Assembly (NCBI RefSeq): GCF_030125375.1
Contig: NZ_JASJUU010000001.1
Location: 1,436,872 to 1,500,871, forward strand
DNA length: 64,000 bases
Reading direction: 5' to 3'
From: Pseudoalteromonas umbrosa
Lineage (GTDB): Bacteria > Pseudomonadota > Gammaproteobacteria > Enterobacterales > Alteromonadaceae
Program-made: the position numbers and the translations under genes
Shown: positions 37,050 to 46,472 of the stretch, in pieces
Layout: every line of letters starts with the position of its first letter
How positions within the stretch are numbered: position 1 is the first letter of the stretch
The notes under the pieces: model-generated
What the model was told of the DNA's origin: nothing
The model's database searches: none
The model's input: the letters and a program-made list of their open reading frames with translations, nothing else

Positions 37050-40000
37050 TTGACACATAAACCTTTTTCCCTTGTAGCTGCGTTGTTCTCGCTTTTATTG
37101 ACTGGCTGTGGCGGTGGCGGCGGTGGTAACAGCAATAATAGTGATAATGAATCGAGTAACTCTTCTACCATAACACCAGTTAAAACCTTTACTCTAAATA
37201 CCAATATTAGTGGTTCCGGCAAAGTCACTAACTTAGAGCCATCGGTGCGAGAAGGTAGTTCTACCTACTTCTTAGTAGAGCCAGATTTCGGTCACTACTT
37301 AAGCTCAGCTACTGGCTGTGGGGGCGTACTGATTGACAATCAATATATTATTGAAAACATACAGTCGAACTGTACCGTTGATATTCAATTTAAGCCTCGT
37401 GTTACTCTAGATTCACTAGATGTCGACTCGTTACTCACTCAGTGCCAATTTGACGATTCCAACTATGTGTACGCAGATGAAGTAACTTACTTATACTGTC
37501 CTCAGCCCATTAATACTGATGTTATTAAACACTTTGAAAAGCTCAATCATCTAGAGCTACAAAATCAAGAACTAACAAGCTTGGACACATCAGAAAATTT
37601 AGAGTTGCGCTCATTGACCGTATCCAGTCCTTTTCTTGAAAGCCTTGACCTTTCCAATAACAATCAACTCGAGTATCTAACAATAAATGATAGCCAGCTA
37701 ACATCTTTAGATATCTCCAACAACAAAGCCCTAGTCAATTTGCTTATAAACAGCGAGCACTTAAACAACCTAAATATTGAACATAACACGCTACTTAGTC
37801 AATTAGGCATTGAAGCAGCTCAATTAGAAACGCTTGATGTATCAAAGCAAAAAGAACTGACTTCCCTGTCAATAGACAGCCTAGTCCTATCCAATCTTGA
37901 CCTAAGTGCTAACATACACCTTGCAAATTTAAACATTAACAACACAGCTCTCACTAGTATAGAGCTCTCTGGTAACCCTAAACTTGAGCGCTTATGGTTT
38001 AACGCAACAGCTATCACTCAGTTGGATCTGTCGCAGAACCCAGAGTTACTTGATGCGTATATTTATAATACGCCACTAACCAGTTTAAACTTAGCTAATA
38101 CGCAGAAATTAACTCATCTTGAGTTGTCTAATAACCAACTTACCAACTTGGACATCTCAGATGCAGAGCACTTAATATATTTGTCAGCGTCAAGCAACCA
38201 ATTATCAGAGATTGACCTCAGCAAGAACACTGCTTTGGAACAGATAATGCTGCATTCTAATGAATTAACAAGCATTAATTTAAGCAATATACCGAGTCTG
38301 AAATCACTTGATCTTTACGGTAATGCTTTAAATTCGATTGATCTGTCAAATAATACAGAATTGTCTTATTTACAACTTGCGAACAACCAATTGTCAGCGT
38401 TAGATTTAACTGGGTTACCTAATCTCTCTGAACTTTATATACAAAACAACCAGCTAACTGAACTAGATATCTCACGTAACCCGTTGATAACCTCACTCCA
38501 TTTATCAAATAACCAACTGACACAGCTCAACTTTCCGGTTAACGAATCACTGACTGAATTATCTGTTTCTGGGGATGGTTTTATTAATCTGGATTTTTCG
38601 AACTTTAAAGCTCTTGAAAAGCTGTCTGTATCAGGCTCTCAGCTAAGCGCCATTAAACTAGAAAAAAATATAAACTTGACAGAATTAACAGTCTTTTCAG
38701 AAAGTTTGCAAATGCTAGATATGTCAAAAAATGTCCTCCTTTCTCATTTAGTAATCGAGGGGAAAGCACTCTCAACGCTTGATTTGAGCAACAATGCAGC
38801 ACTGGAAACACTGAGAATATATAACTCACAACTTAATGCGCTGGACATTTCTTCAAATGAGTCATTAACAGAGCTGTATGTTTCGGCTTGGGAACTGAAT
38901 CACCTCAACACATCAAGTAATAAGCAACTTAAAAGTCTATCAGTATATAGTGGTCGGATCACCTCGCTCGATGTATCTAACAACTCTCAACTTGAAAAAC
39001 TGTCGATTTATGCTTGGCAACTTGCTGAGCTTGATCTTTCTGCCACACCAGATTTAAAAAATCTCAGCTTAAGCAGTAATTACCTGAGCGACATAGCGTT
39101 ATCTCATTTAACACAACTAACGAACTTAGAGTTGAACTCTATACAAATAAGTGACTTAGATCTATCTGTTTACCCTCAACTCCAGTATTTATGGCTGCAA
39201 GGCTTGCCACTTAAGCACCTTGACCTGTCACATGTACCTGAACTCGAATCTCTGAATGTCACATGGTCACAACTTTCAAGCCTCAGTCTAGTGCACAATA
39301 CAAAACTGGATTACTTGGATGTTAGCGGTAATGCCCTCGAGACGCTAGATATTTCTAACAACACAAAGTTAAAGTCACTGCATGCTTCTGACAATGTACT
39401 TACCGATATTGATTTATCCAACAATCTTCTTTTAGAGTATCTCACACTCTTTGATAACCAACTTAAGCAATTAGACATTAGCAACAATAGCGCCTTGCAG
39501 TACCTAAATGCTGCTTACAATCAGCTAACCGAGATTGACTTAACTAACAATGTGATTTTAGAGTCTGCAGTATTGTATGTTAACCAACTTGAGCAATTAG
39601 ACTTAAGCGCCAACAAAGCCTTGACTCTCCTATATGTAGAGGGTAATCAGCTAACTTCATTGAACATTTCAGATCAAGTCAAGCTGGAGACAATAAATGC
39701 AAGTAGTAACAAACTAGAGACTCTAACAGTTGAAAATGCACCTTCTCTAGCTTATCTCTATGCCAATAATAACTTGCTAAAATCAATCAAGCTAGCAGAT
39801 ATGGACGCACTCAAGGAGCTTCATGTTTACGAAAACCAGTTAGAAGAGTTAGAGTTGTCTTCCTCCACATTACAAATTTTGAATGCATATTCTAATCAAC
39901 TAACTCATCTTGACCTGAGCAATGCCCCATCGCTGATTGAGGTCAATTTGAATGCCAACCACTTATCGTCTCTGGCTTTGGGAAGCAATGACTCACTAAT

Positions 40001-40571
40001 TGAACTCAGAGCATTTGACAACCAACTTACAGAGCTAGAGTTATCGTCTAGTCCTTCCCTTATTACTCTAGATGTCAGTAACAACCTTCTGACTCAGCTA
40101 GATACTACAGCAAGCCCAGCATTGCAGTTGGTAGAAGTGAGCCATAATAATTTGACCAAGCTTGACATCGCCTCTGGATCAGCTTTGAAGAGTTTATATG
40201 CAGCCAACAACCAATTGAGTGCATTAGACTTGTCAGATCAGCCTGAACTTACCGAGGTGAATGTAAGCCTAAACAATATCGCTCAATTGAATATCACACA
40301 AAGTGCGGCATTACAGAACCTGCACGCCCACACCAACAAACTAACAGAAATCAATACTTCAGATAATATTGCATTAGAAGCGTTATATATCGACAACAAT
40401 AAACTAACTGCTGTTGATTTCACGAATAATAGTAAATTAAACTCACTCACGTTACACGAAAATGCATTGTCAGAAGTCGATATCAGCTCAATTGAATATC
40501 TATATTATTTGACGCTCGACTTCAATGTATCTTGTACTGGTGACATGTGTTACATGGCGAGTTATTACTAA
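37050..40571 (+). CDS. Giant leucine-rich-repeat surface lipoprotein
   Basis: The 1173-residue protein starts at TTG, with GGAG seven bases upstream. Its signal ends LLLTGC, so Cys20 should be lipidated, and a glycine stretch and Ser/Asn linker follow. Residues of about 45-115 (ISGSGKVTN...HYLSSATGCGG) resemble a surface-protein beta module. From about residue 160 there are 47 leucine-rich repeats of 21 residues, one of them 20, with the consensus LxxLxLxxNxLxxLDLSxNxx, and a C-terminal cap with CTGDMC. The nested 21-residue consensus fits the IRREKO type of bacterial LRR. It should form a very long curved solenoid on the cell surface or outer membrane, probably for binding. A strong terminator follows. 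Confidence 0.88.
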   Translation: MTHKPFSLVAALFSLLLTGCGGGGGGNSNNSDNESSNSSTITPVKTFTLNTNISGSGKVTNLEPSVREGSSTYFLVEPDFGHYLSSATGCGGVLIDNQYIIENIQSNCTVDIQFKPRVTLDSLDVDSLLTQCQFDDSNYVYADEVTYLYCPQPINTDVIKHFEKLNHLELQNQELTSLDTSENLELRSLTVSSPFLESLDLSNNNQLEYLTINDSQLTSLDISNNKALVNLLINSEHLNNLNIEHNTLLSQLGIEAAQLETLDVSKQKELTSLSIDSLVLSNLDLSANIHLANLNINNTALTSIELSGNPKLERLWFNATAITQLDLSQNPELLDAYIYNTPLTSLNLANTQKLTHLELSNNQLTNLDISDAEHLIYLSASSNQLSEIDLSKNTALEQIMLHSNELTSINLSNIPSLKSLDLYGNALNSIDLSNNTELSYLQLANNQLSALDLTGLPNLSELYIQNNQLTELDISRNPLITSLHLSNNQLTQLNFPVNESLTELSVSGDGFINLDFSNFKALEKLSVSGSQLSAIKLEKNINLTELTVFSESLQMLDMSKNVLLSHLVIEGKALSTLDLSNNAALETLRIYNSQLNALDISSNESLTELYVSAWELNHLNTSSNKQLKSLSVYSGRITSLDVSNNSQLEKLSIYAWQLAELDLSATPDLKNLSLSSNYLSDIALSHLTQLTNLELNSIQISDLDLSVYPQLQYLWLQGLPLKHLDLSHVPELESLNVTWSQLSSLSLVHNTKLDYLDVSGNALETLDISNNTKLKSLHASDNVLTDIDLSNNLLLEYLTLFDNQLKQLDISNNSALQYLNAAYNQLTEIDLTNNVILESAVLYVNQLEQLDLSANKALTLLYVEGNQLTSLNISDQVKLETINASSNKLETLTVENAPSLAYLYANNNLLKSIKLADMDALKELHVYENQLEELELSSSTLQILNAYSNQLTHLDLSNAPSLIEVNLNANHLSSLALGSNDSLIELRAFDNQLTELELSSSPSLITLDVSNNLLTQLDTTASPALQLVEVSHNNLTKLDIASGSALKSLYAANNQLSALDLSDQPELTEVNVSLNNIAQLNITQSAALQNLHAHTNKLTEINTSDNIALEALYIDNNKLTAVDFTNNSKLNSLTLHENALSEVDISSIEYLYYLTLDFNVSCTGDMCYMASYY

Positions 40572-40581
40572 ACTACAGCTC

Positions 40582-40614
40582 AACAACTGGCACATAAATA
40601 ATGTGCCAGTTGTT
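40582..40614 (+). terminator. Terminator of the LRR lipoprotein gene
   Basis: A perfect stem (AACAACTGGCACAT with ATGTGCCAGTTGTT) is followed by TAAATATTTTT, ten bases past the stop codon. Confidence 0.85.
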
Positions 40615-40855
40615 AAATATTTTTCTAATTTAATTTTATAAAATTAAATCATAGCAATGTACATACCGGCATCATGGTGTAATATCATTATTAACTCCAT
40701 TCACTGTGTAAATGAGTAATAAAACTAGCTTTAAATATGACACACACTTCCTTTTGACTAAATAATCACCTCAAAATCTTTAAAACTCTAAAAAGAGAAA
40801 ACCAAACTACACTTCTGGAAGTACTAGATAATGACATTCAAAATAACGGATTTCA

Positions 40856-41098
40856 TCATAAGCCAAAAATGAGGAGTACAAATGTAAAAAATAACGAAAA
40901 GAAAATAGCCCCTTTAATGTATCCCTCTCTTTGCGTCCTCTTCCAGAATTGATGCTGCGCGTTCTGCTCAGAGTGATTTAGCAAATAGTAGCAATGGGGA
41001 CAACGATTTCCCAAATACATTATTAAATTACAATTAGGACACCTAGCTGATGGTCTAAATTTGTTCTCTCCAAGTATTGTTGGCTTTTCAGGTTCCAT
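40856..41098 (-). CDS. Zinc-ribbon membrane protein
   Basis: From the ATG at 41098 the product is 80 residues. It has a four-cysteine zinc ribbon (ARCPNCNLIMYLGNRCPHC), a polar middle and one C-terminal membrane helix (about 60-78). The frame stays open 55 codons further upstream, but that extension overlaps the neighbouring gene and reads as cysteine-rich hydrophobic sequence, so the short start is preferred. No named family was recognised. Zinc-ribbon plus membrane-helix proteins often act as small membrane adaptors; this is inference. Confidence 0.55.
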   Translation of the reverse strand: MEPEKPTILGENKFRPSARCPNCNLIMYLGNRCPHCYYLLNHSEQNAQHQFWKRTQREGYIKGAIFFSLFFTFVLLIFGL

Positions 41099-41213
41099 AT
41101 CTAACTTATTTAATAACATAAAAAATAAACGGCAAATGTAACAACATAATATCCATAATGTATGTTCATAGCCAACTTGATTACAGATGCTAGCAACTTT
41201 GCTCTTGCCAAAG

Positions 41214-41492
41214 TTAATTTGATTCTCTCCACTTAGAAATCGCACAAGATATATCAAATTCATTCCGAAAGTTTGATTTTCTATTTGAATAAGAGCCTGG
41301 ACTAAAAGATATACTTTTTGCTAGTTCATCAATAAAAGAGCACCCAAACGTTTTAAACGAAGATACTTCAGTTACAGTTAATTGAATATCAACCTCATAC
41401 GTTGCAACTCCTCCACAGACAACACTTAGATACATATCATTATGATTTTGAAATAATGTCCATGACCAAGATTTTTGATCAACAACAAACAT
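41214..41492 (-). CDS. Hypothetical protein with strong ribosome binding site
   Basis: The 92-residue product begins MFVVDQKSWSW and continues with NHNDMYLSVVCGGVATYEVDI, which looks like a compact beta-sheet domain with three cysteines. No signal peptide or membrane helix is visible and no family was recognised. The start is well supported by AGGAGG about five bases upstream. It lies upstream of the zinc-ribbon gene on the same strand with a gap of about 115 bases; joint expression is possible. Confidence 0.6.
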   Translation of the reverse strand: MFVVDQKSWSWTLFQNHNDMYLSVVCGGVATYEVDIQLTVTEVSSFKTFGCSFIDELAKSISFSPGSYSNRKSNFRNEFDISCAISKWRESN

Positions 41493-41639
41493 AAAACCTC
41501 CTACTGATATAAATTTTTATTAAATATATACATTTAGACAAAGATAGAACCAGCTACAATACACTACAATATACCCTTGGCAAAAACTTAAGTTCCGCCT
41601 TATAGCCAAACGCTTTTACTTTCCGTTTATTTCCTGTGT

Positions 41640-42080
41640 TTAAGAGATATCATACACCATTTCGTATTCCGAACTATTTGACTCAATAACTCGAAATCCA
41701 AGAGAATCATAAAGGCTCTTGGCTGGGTTGCTCTTGAGAACGCTTAAGCCAACAGATAGTTTTTCCTTGTTGGCTTTTTCACATAAACTGGTAATTATCT
41801 CTCTGCCTATTCCTAAACCTTGATATAAAGGCAAAATTTGTATTTGAAAAATGTACCATTGTGATTTTTCTGGTATAAAACTGGCTTTAAACAAACCTAC
41901 ACTTGTGTTGTTAATTTCGATTACTTGTGCATCTTCGAAATTATGCTTTATGCGAAAAAGATGCTCACTATCACTTATGTCTACGCCATCATTTAATAAA
42001 TAGTTATCCATTGTTATTCTGCGCAGATTCATTAAAAAATCTAAATCATCAACATTTGCTTTTCGTAATGTGTAATACAC
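41640..42080 (-). CDS. GNAT family N-acetyltransferase
   Basis: The 146-residue product has the GNAT fold. WYIFQIQILPLYQGLGIGREIITSL contains the acetyl-CoA pyrophosphate-binding QxxGxG motif, followed by VLKSNPAKSLYDSLGFRVIE, the typical beta5-alpha4 region. It transfers an acetyl group from acetyl-CoA to an unknown amine acceptor. The start is GTG with GGAGGG nine bases upstream. It is close in strand and spacing to 41214-41492, but no function links them. Confidence 0.82.
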   Translation of the reverse strand: MYYTLRKANVDDLDFLMNLRRITMDNYLLNDGVDISDSEHLFRIKHNFEDAQVIEINNTSVGLFKASFIPEKSQWYIFQIQILPLYQGLGIGREIITSLCEKANKEKLSVGLSVLKSNPAKSLYDSLGFRVIESNSSEYEMVYDIS

Positions 42081-42154
42081 TTATCTTTTCCCTCCTTATA
42101 TCAAATTGTGATTACCTAATTTATAATTAAATTTAACTTTAAAGGATATTATAT

Positions 42155-42483
42155 ATGCGTTTTTAATTTTTTTATTAGCAATTTATAGTGGATTGAGCTT
42201 TGTGCCATCAAGTCATGATGGAAAAATCAAGTCCGTATTAATGGGACCAGTGTATGGTAAAAAGTTTTTTATAAAGATTGAAGGGACAATGAAAAGTACA
42301 TCTAGCTGCCAATCAAACAAGAATTTTGATTATGTATTAGATACTTCTACTACTGAAGGTGAACAATATATGAGTATAATATTAACTGCGTATGCGTCTG
42401 GAAGTCCGGTATCTATATCAGGTTATGATCATTGTACTATTTACACTGGTGTGACCGATTTTAGGGTAATCACATTAAGGTAG
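42155..42483 (+). pseudogene. Small secreted protein with frameshifted signal peptide
   Basis: An AAAGGA site and ATG (42155) are followed by MRF and a stop, in a T-rich tract. Adding one T would restore MRFLIFLLAIYSGLS, a plausible signal peptide, in frame with the rest. The frame from a TTG at 42193 encodes 96 residues (MSFVPSSHDG...) with two cysteines. It recalls a small secreted family that also includes the gene at 61858. Either a one-base deletion has broken the gene, the tract is phase-variable, or this is a sequencing error; the downstream part is otherwise intact. Confidence 0.5.
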
Positions 42484-42589
42484 TAACTTATTATTAATTG
42501 AGCTGGCTATTTAAAATAGCTCCTTAAAAGTCTAAGGAACCAATACCTTGTCTCAAATAGAGAATACCTAGAGTAGCGGTAACGTATTA

Positions 42590-42647
42590 ATGAATACGCA
42601 GGACAGGCACACTTTGAAATGAATACGCGGGACAGGCACACTTTGAA
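42590..42647. repeat. Tandem pair of 29-bp units containing the REP-like motif
   Basis: The unit, containing gaatacgc and ggacaggcacactttga, is repeated twice with a 29-base period at the left end of the first RAYT element. It represents a local duplication of the element's end. Confidence 0.75.
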
Positions 42648-43891
42648 AAGCTAATCGAACTACTACAATTAAATTTTCTAAATGAAGCTTTCTCACTGGG
42701 TAAAACTGTCAGAAGCCACCCTATTTTAAAAATAGATTTTTCTAAGGAAAATTTTCATATTGCTTAACAAATGAAAGAGGAATGAAATGAAATGGAATAG
42801 AGAGATTGCAATTAACTTCTACCCAACCCCCTTATACCAATTCATGTCATTTTTAGCAGCATGTGCCCTTAAGACTGTTTGCGAACCGGCATAATCACCA
42901 TAGTGATTACCATAATTTTGAACCCTATCCAGCCAAGTCGCTTCTTCCATTTTAAGTGACTCAATTAGATTAGGCATACCATTTGATATATACCCTTTAT
43001 TGTTTGGGTGAACTTGATTACCTGTCCATTTTACTAACTCAAGATAATCCAAAAATGAAAAAGGCAATGTGTGTTCATGCTCTCTTTTTCCAAAAGGTTT
43101 TAGTGACTTCGGTTGATTAGCTTGACCCTCAATTTCATTTTGATTTAACTTTTTGTCGATTCCTTTAGTATTTTGAAAATGCTGTATGCGCTCTTGAATC
43201 GATGTAAAGTCACTATCTTCTAACCTACTTGCAACGTTTGCTCGAATTGGATTCAAGTCTACATAAGCCATGCAGCTGAGCAACGCTGTTTCATCTAGCA
43301 AGGCTTGTGACTTATATCGCCCTTCCCAGTATTTACCGGTGCAGTTGTCTTCTTTATTCGCCTTCTTCGCAATGTACTCATTAAGGTTTTTCATATACCA
43401 ACTTATGTCGTACAACCTAGCACGCCACTTTTCAATCAACTCAGATACAAATAGTTGCTCTGTCTCAGTCAGTATTTTTCCTAATAAGTATTTATCAGTC
43501 AGTAGGCTGCCTTTGTATAGCTTGCACCATCTCAATATCACCTCTTTATCAGACCAATTAAGTGCTTGCAGTCTATTTACTTTAACAACCAGATGATAGT
43601 GATTACTCATAATGGCATAGGCTGCTATTTCGATCGCAAATACACTACTTAGCAGCTTTATTCGCTCTACTAACCAAGTTCGCCTATGGTCAAAATTTTT
43701 GCCTGTGTACTTATCTTCACCACATAAAAAGGCACGGCGGACACACCGTGCTATTAAGTGGTAATAAGACGTCGATGACAAATCTATCAGTGCTTTCCTT
43801 GCCCTTGTCATACTGATTCAACCCTATATTTAACTGGATATTTAAACAGTAGTTCAATGGCACGACTTAAGCAATAAATTAATGCCTGTCC
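42601..43891 (-). mobile_element. RAYT element, copy 1
   Basis: This unit is bounded by ggacaggcac on the left and the complementary tgcctgtcc on the right (43883-43891), with a RAYT transposase gene between. The same arrangement and similar flanks recur at 60523-61776, so the inverted motif pair probably marks the transposable or mobilised unit. The left flank also shares the word ttttcat-t-g-tt close to the gene with the second copy. Confidence 0.65.
42819..43811 (-). CDS. REP-associated tyrosine transposase (RAYT), copy 1
   Basis: The 330-residue product belongs to the Y1/HUH transposase superfamily. MSNHYHLVVKV gives the HUH pair His71 and His73, and Tyr183 in CMAYVDLNPIRANV is the expected nucleophile, matching the YxxxNPxRA motif of RAYTs. 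These single-strand DNA enzymes act on REP hairpins and are thought to spread them. It is longer than IS200 TnpA (about 150 residues), with a C-terminal extension. A near-identical copy lies at 60702-61697, and a relic at 51163-51292. It is surrounded by the short inverted motifs it probably recognises. Confidence 0.88.
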   Translation of the reverse strand: MTRARKALIDLSSTSYYHLIARCVRRAFLCGEDKYTGKNFDHRRTWLVERIKLLSSVFAIEIAAYAIMSNHYHLVVKVNRLQALNWSDKEVILRWCKLYKGSLLTDKYLLGKILTETEQLFVSELIEKWRARLYDISWYMKNLNEYIAKKANKEDNCTGKYWEGRYKSQALLDETALLSCMAYVDLNPIRANVASRLEDSDFTSIQERIQHFQNTKGIDKKLNQNEIEGQANQPKSLKPFGKREHEHTLPFSFLDYLELVKWTGNQVHPNNKGYISNGMPNLIESLKMEEATWLDRVQNYGNHYGDYAGSQTVLRAHAAKNDMNWYKGVG

Positions 43892-44248
43892 TAGATCATC
43901 AGATCTGCTAGGTTACCTCGTTACCTACTGCCCTATGTTGCCTATCCTGAACATATATTATTAAAACTTCCATAACTCTAGAATCCAAACTCCAAAGCAA
44001 CAATAAACTACAAAAAACAATAAAATAGACATGGTATTTAATTATTGAACCGAAAACGCCAAAACGCCGTATAACACCACACTTAAATAAATGACCCCAA
44101 ATCACAATAGTGAAAAACAGTATAAAAGTTATGTAGCTTGTTAAGATTTCGCAATTTGCAAAGATCCATCAAGGTTAACCGTAGAAAGCGAGTCCTTTTA
44201 AAGTTACACTAGCGCGATTTAGATTAGGGCTAACAGTAGGAATTTACA
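43892..44248. other. Divergent intergenic region
   Basis: No convincing gene was found between the RAYT element and the gph-like gene. A small imperfect palindrome (cctagatc and ctgctagg, about 43890-43912) adjoins the element end and may be part of its hairpin. Confidence 0.4.
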
Positions 44249-44947
44249 TTGAAATTCACCAACAAAGACGCATTGCTATTTGATTTGGATGGAACATTGA
44301 TTGACAGTGTGCCAGATCTTGCACTTAGTATTAATCAGATGCTTAATGCATTAGACATGAAACCTTACCCTACAGATATCATTCGCAGCTGGGTTGGTAA
44401 CGGTGCTGAAGTGTTAACTAAAAGAGCACTATCAGGCAGTATTGAGATTAGCCCTGATTTAAACACTGCATATGTTGAAAAAGCACTTTCAATATTCCTA
44501 ACGTATTACGAGCAAAATGTATGTGTTGAGACGACATTATACCCTAATGTAAAAAGTACATTAGAAACCCTACATCGCAGCGGTTATCGCTTGGTGATTG
44601 TCACAAACAAACCTGAACAGTTTGTTCGACCTATTCTAAAGCATTTAGGCCTAAATGACTTGTTTGAAATGGTTGTAGGTGGCGACAGCTTACCAAAACG
44701 CAAGCCAGACCCAATGCAATTAACTTACGTATGTGAAACACTAGGCGTTGCTCCCTCAAATTGTTTAATGATAGGGGACTCGAAAAACGATATTTTTGCA
44801 GCTACAGCAGCTCAAATGCAAAGTGTAGGGTTAACCTATGGATATAACCATGGTGAAGACATTAATAGCCATGGCGCATCACTAATATTGGATAATTTCG
44901 CGGATATTATTGATGCTTTAGTCCCCGCTACGGAATTAGTAGATTAA
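44249..44947 (+). CDS. gph: Phosphoglycolate phosphatase (HAD family)
   Basis: The 232-residue HAD hydrolase shows the motifs FDLDGTLID (nucleophile Asp15 and acid Asp17), VTNKP, KRKPDP and MIGDSKNDI. Sequence and length fit Gph, which dephosphorylates 2-phosphoglycolate formed during DNA repair and oxidative metabolism. It is not in the usual dam-rpe-gph-trpS group here. The start is TTG with AGGAA nine bases upstream. An FAD oxidoreductase gene follows 55 bases later on the same strand, so they probably form an operon. Confidence 0.87.
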   Translation: MKFTNKDALLFDLDGTLIDSVPDLALSINQMLNALDMKPYPTDIIRSWVGNGAEVLTKRALSGSIEISPDLNTAYVEKALSIFLTYYEQNVCVETTLYPNVKSTLETLHRSGYRLVIVTNKPEQFVRPILKHLGLNDLFEMVVGGDSLPKRKPDPMQLTYVCETLGVAPSNCLMIGDSKNDIFAATAAQMQSVGLTYGYNHGEDINSHGASLILDNFADIIDALVPATELVD

Positions 44948-45002
44948 TAAGATCAACCTTTTGAAGGTTTACGTTTTAACATTTCAATTATTTGTCTAGA
45001 AC

Positions 45003-46472
45003 ATGCTAAATAAACATTCTGAGTATGCCAAAACCCGCGTAGGAATCATTGGCGGTGGTATTGGCGGTGCGACTATCGCATTACAACTAAGCCAACAAGG
45101 CGCTGATGTACTACTTTTCGAAAAAGAAAGTAGCCTAGTTAATGGTCCACCCATGTGTCATCTTCATGCGGGTGGTAATTTATATAGAGAAATATCAGAC
45201 CAACAATGTATCGATTTATTGAAACAATCGATTAATACTGCAAAGTTATATCGAGAAGCCATAGATTATAGACCGACAATCGTAGCAGTACCATTACACG
45301 ATAATGGAGAGCCGAACGACGTTACATCAAGGCTGACAGTGCTTCAAAAAGAGTATCAAAGACTAATCGCGTCAGATCCACAAAATGAAATACTTGGACC
45401 AGCCTCAGAATATTTTAGGCTGTATCAACAAATCGATCTTGAACGCCTATCACAGTTACCTGTGCCAAATCACCCTCAAACGCCTGATGAATGGATGATT
45501 GCCTTTGCCAAGCAAACCGATTTGACTCAGCTCAAGTTTCCCGTTTTTTTGGTACAAGAATATGGCATTAGCGTTTTTAGGTTAGCAGCGTTGACCAGTT
45601 TGGCACTAGAAAGTAGTTCTCATTGTGAGTTACTCACAAGTACAAAAGTCACATCAGTAGCACAAAACGATGCTGAACAGTGGATAATAGAGGCAAATCG
45701 TTCGGGTGTAGAAGAAACATTTGAAGTTGATTATTTAATTAATGCTTGTGGATTTAGAACTGGCACTATCGATGACATGGTCGGGCTTAAACCAAAACGT
45801 ATGGTTGAATTTAAAGCTGCCTATATAAGCCGTTGGAATGACTATCAAACTAATTGGCCTGAAATTATTTTTCATGGTACTCGAGGGACCGAAAATGGCA
45901 TGACCCAATTAACCCCTTACCCTAACGGTTATTTTCAAATACATGCTATGACGCCCGACATCACTCTTTTCGAAGATGGCCTAGTTTCCTCGAAGCAAGA
46001 AAGCGCTCAGCCTGAGTTGCCAAACAAATACATCAACAAAGTAAATCATAAGTGGGATGAACAAGTCATCAATGAAAGAACCTCTAAAGCTATTGAGAAA
46101 GTAGCAGGCTTTATCCCCGCTTTTAATAGTGCCGACATTGGTGGCCGGCCGATGTATGGGGCGCAGCAAATACCAGGGGCAGATGCAACACTGAGAGTTG
46201 CTGATGTTGCTTTTCAATCAAATAGCTATGCACGATGTGAAATTGTTAAGGCTTCATCAGCCCTGCCAGCTGCGAACACGATTATTGATAAGCTAGTCGA
46301 ACTAGGTTTGTTAACTGAGAAGCTCTCAAAACAAAGCCTAAATACCTCTATGGACATTTCTGTAACTAGCGATATAGCTGAGGAGGAAATTGCTCAAAAA
46401 GCAGAACACCTGGCACAAGAGCGAGGCTTTCCTGTTGACCTTGCTAGACGTACAATGGCAAGCGTCAGGTAA
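45003..46472 (+). CDS. FAD-dependent oxidoreductase (DAO superfamily)
   Basis: The 489-residue product has an N-terminal Rossmann fold with VGIIGGGIGGATIALQLSQQG and an acidic strand end, LFEKE, that binds the FAD ribose. YLINACGFRTGTIDDMVGL later resembles the second FAD-contacting segment of D-amino-acid-oxidase-like enzymes. No signal peptide is visible. The last 60 residues are an additional helical tail. It probably oxidises an amine- or hydroxy-acid-type substrate with release of H2O2 or electrons to a carrier; this is inferred from the fold. It is likely co-transcribed with gph. Confidence 0.75.
   Translation: MLNKHSEYAKTRVGIIGGGIGGATIALQLSQQGADVLLFEKESSLVNGPPMCHLHAGGNLYREISDQQCIDLLKQSINTAKLYREAIDYRPTIVAVPLHDNGEPNDVTSRLTVLQKEYQRLIASDPQNEILGPASEYFRLYQQIDLERLSQLPVPNHPQTPDEWMIAFAKQTDLTQLKFPVFLVQEYGISVFRLAALTSLALESSSHCELLTSTKVTSVAQNDAEQWIIEANRSGVEETFEVDYLINACGFRTGTIDDMVGLKPKRMVEFKAAYISRWNDYQTNWPEIIFHGTRGTENGMTQLTPYPNGYFQIHAMTPDITLFEDGLVSSKQESAQPELPNKYINKVNHKWDEQVINERTSKAIEKVAGFIPAFNSADIGGRPMYGAQQIPGADATLRVADVAFQSNSYARCEIVKASSALPAANTIIDKLVELGLLTEKLSKQSLNTSMDISVTSDIAEEEIAQKAEHLAQERGFPVDLARRTMASVR

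Noticed and set aside
36917..37228. 103-codon minus-strand frame across the LRR gene start
   Set aside because: It is antisense to the well-supported LRR lipoprotein start, and its proline/leucine runs come from the glycine codons of that gene.
43908..44105. 65-codon minus-strand frame between RAYT and gph
   Set aside because: No ribosome binding site and it lies in a divergent promoter region.
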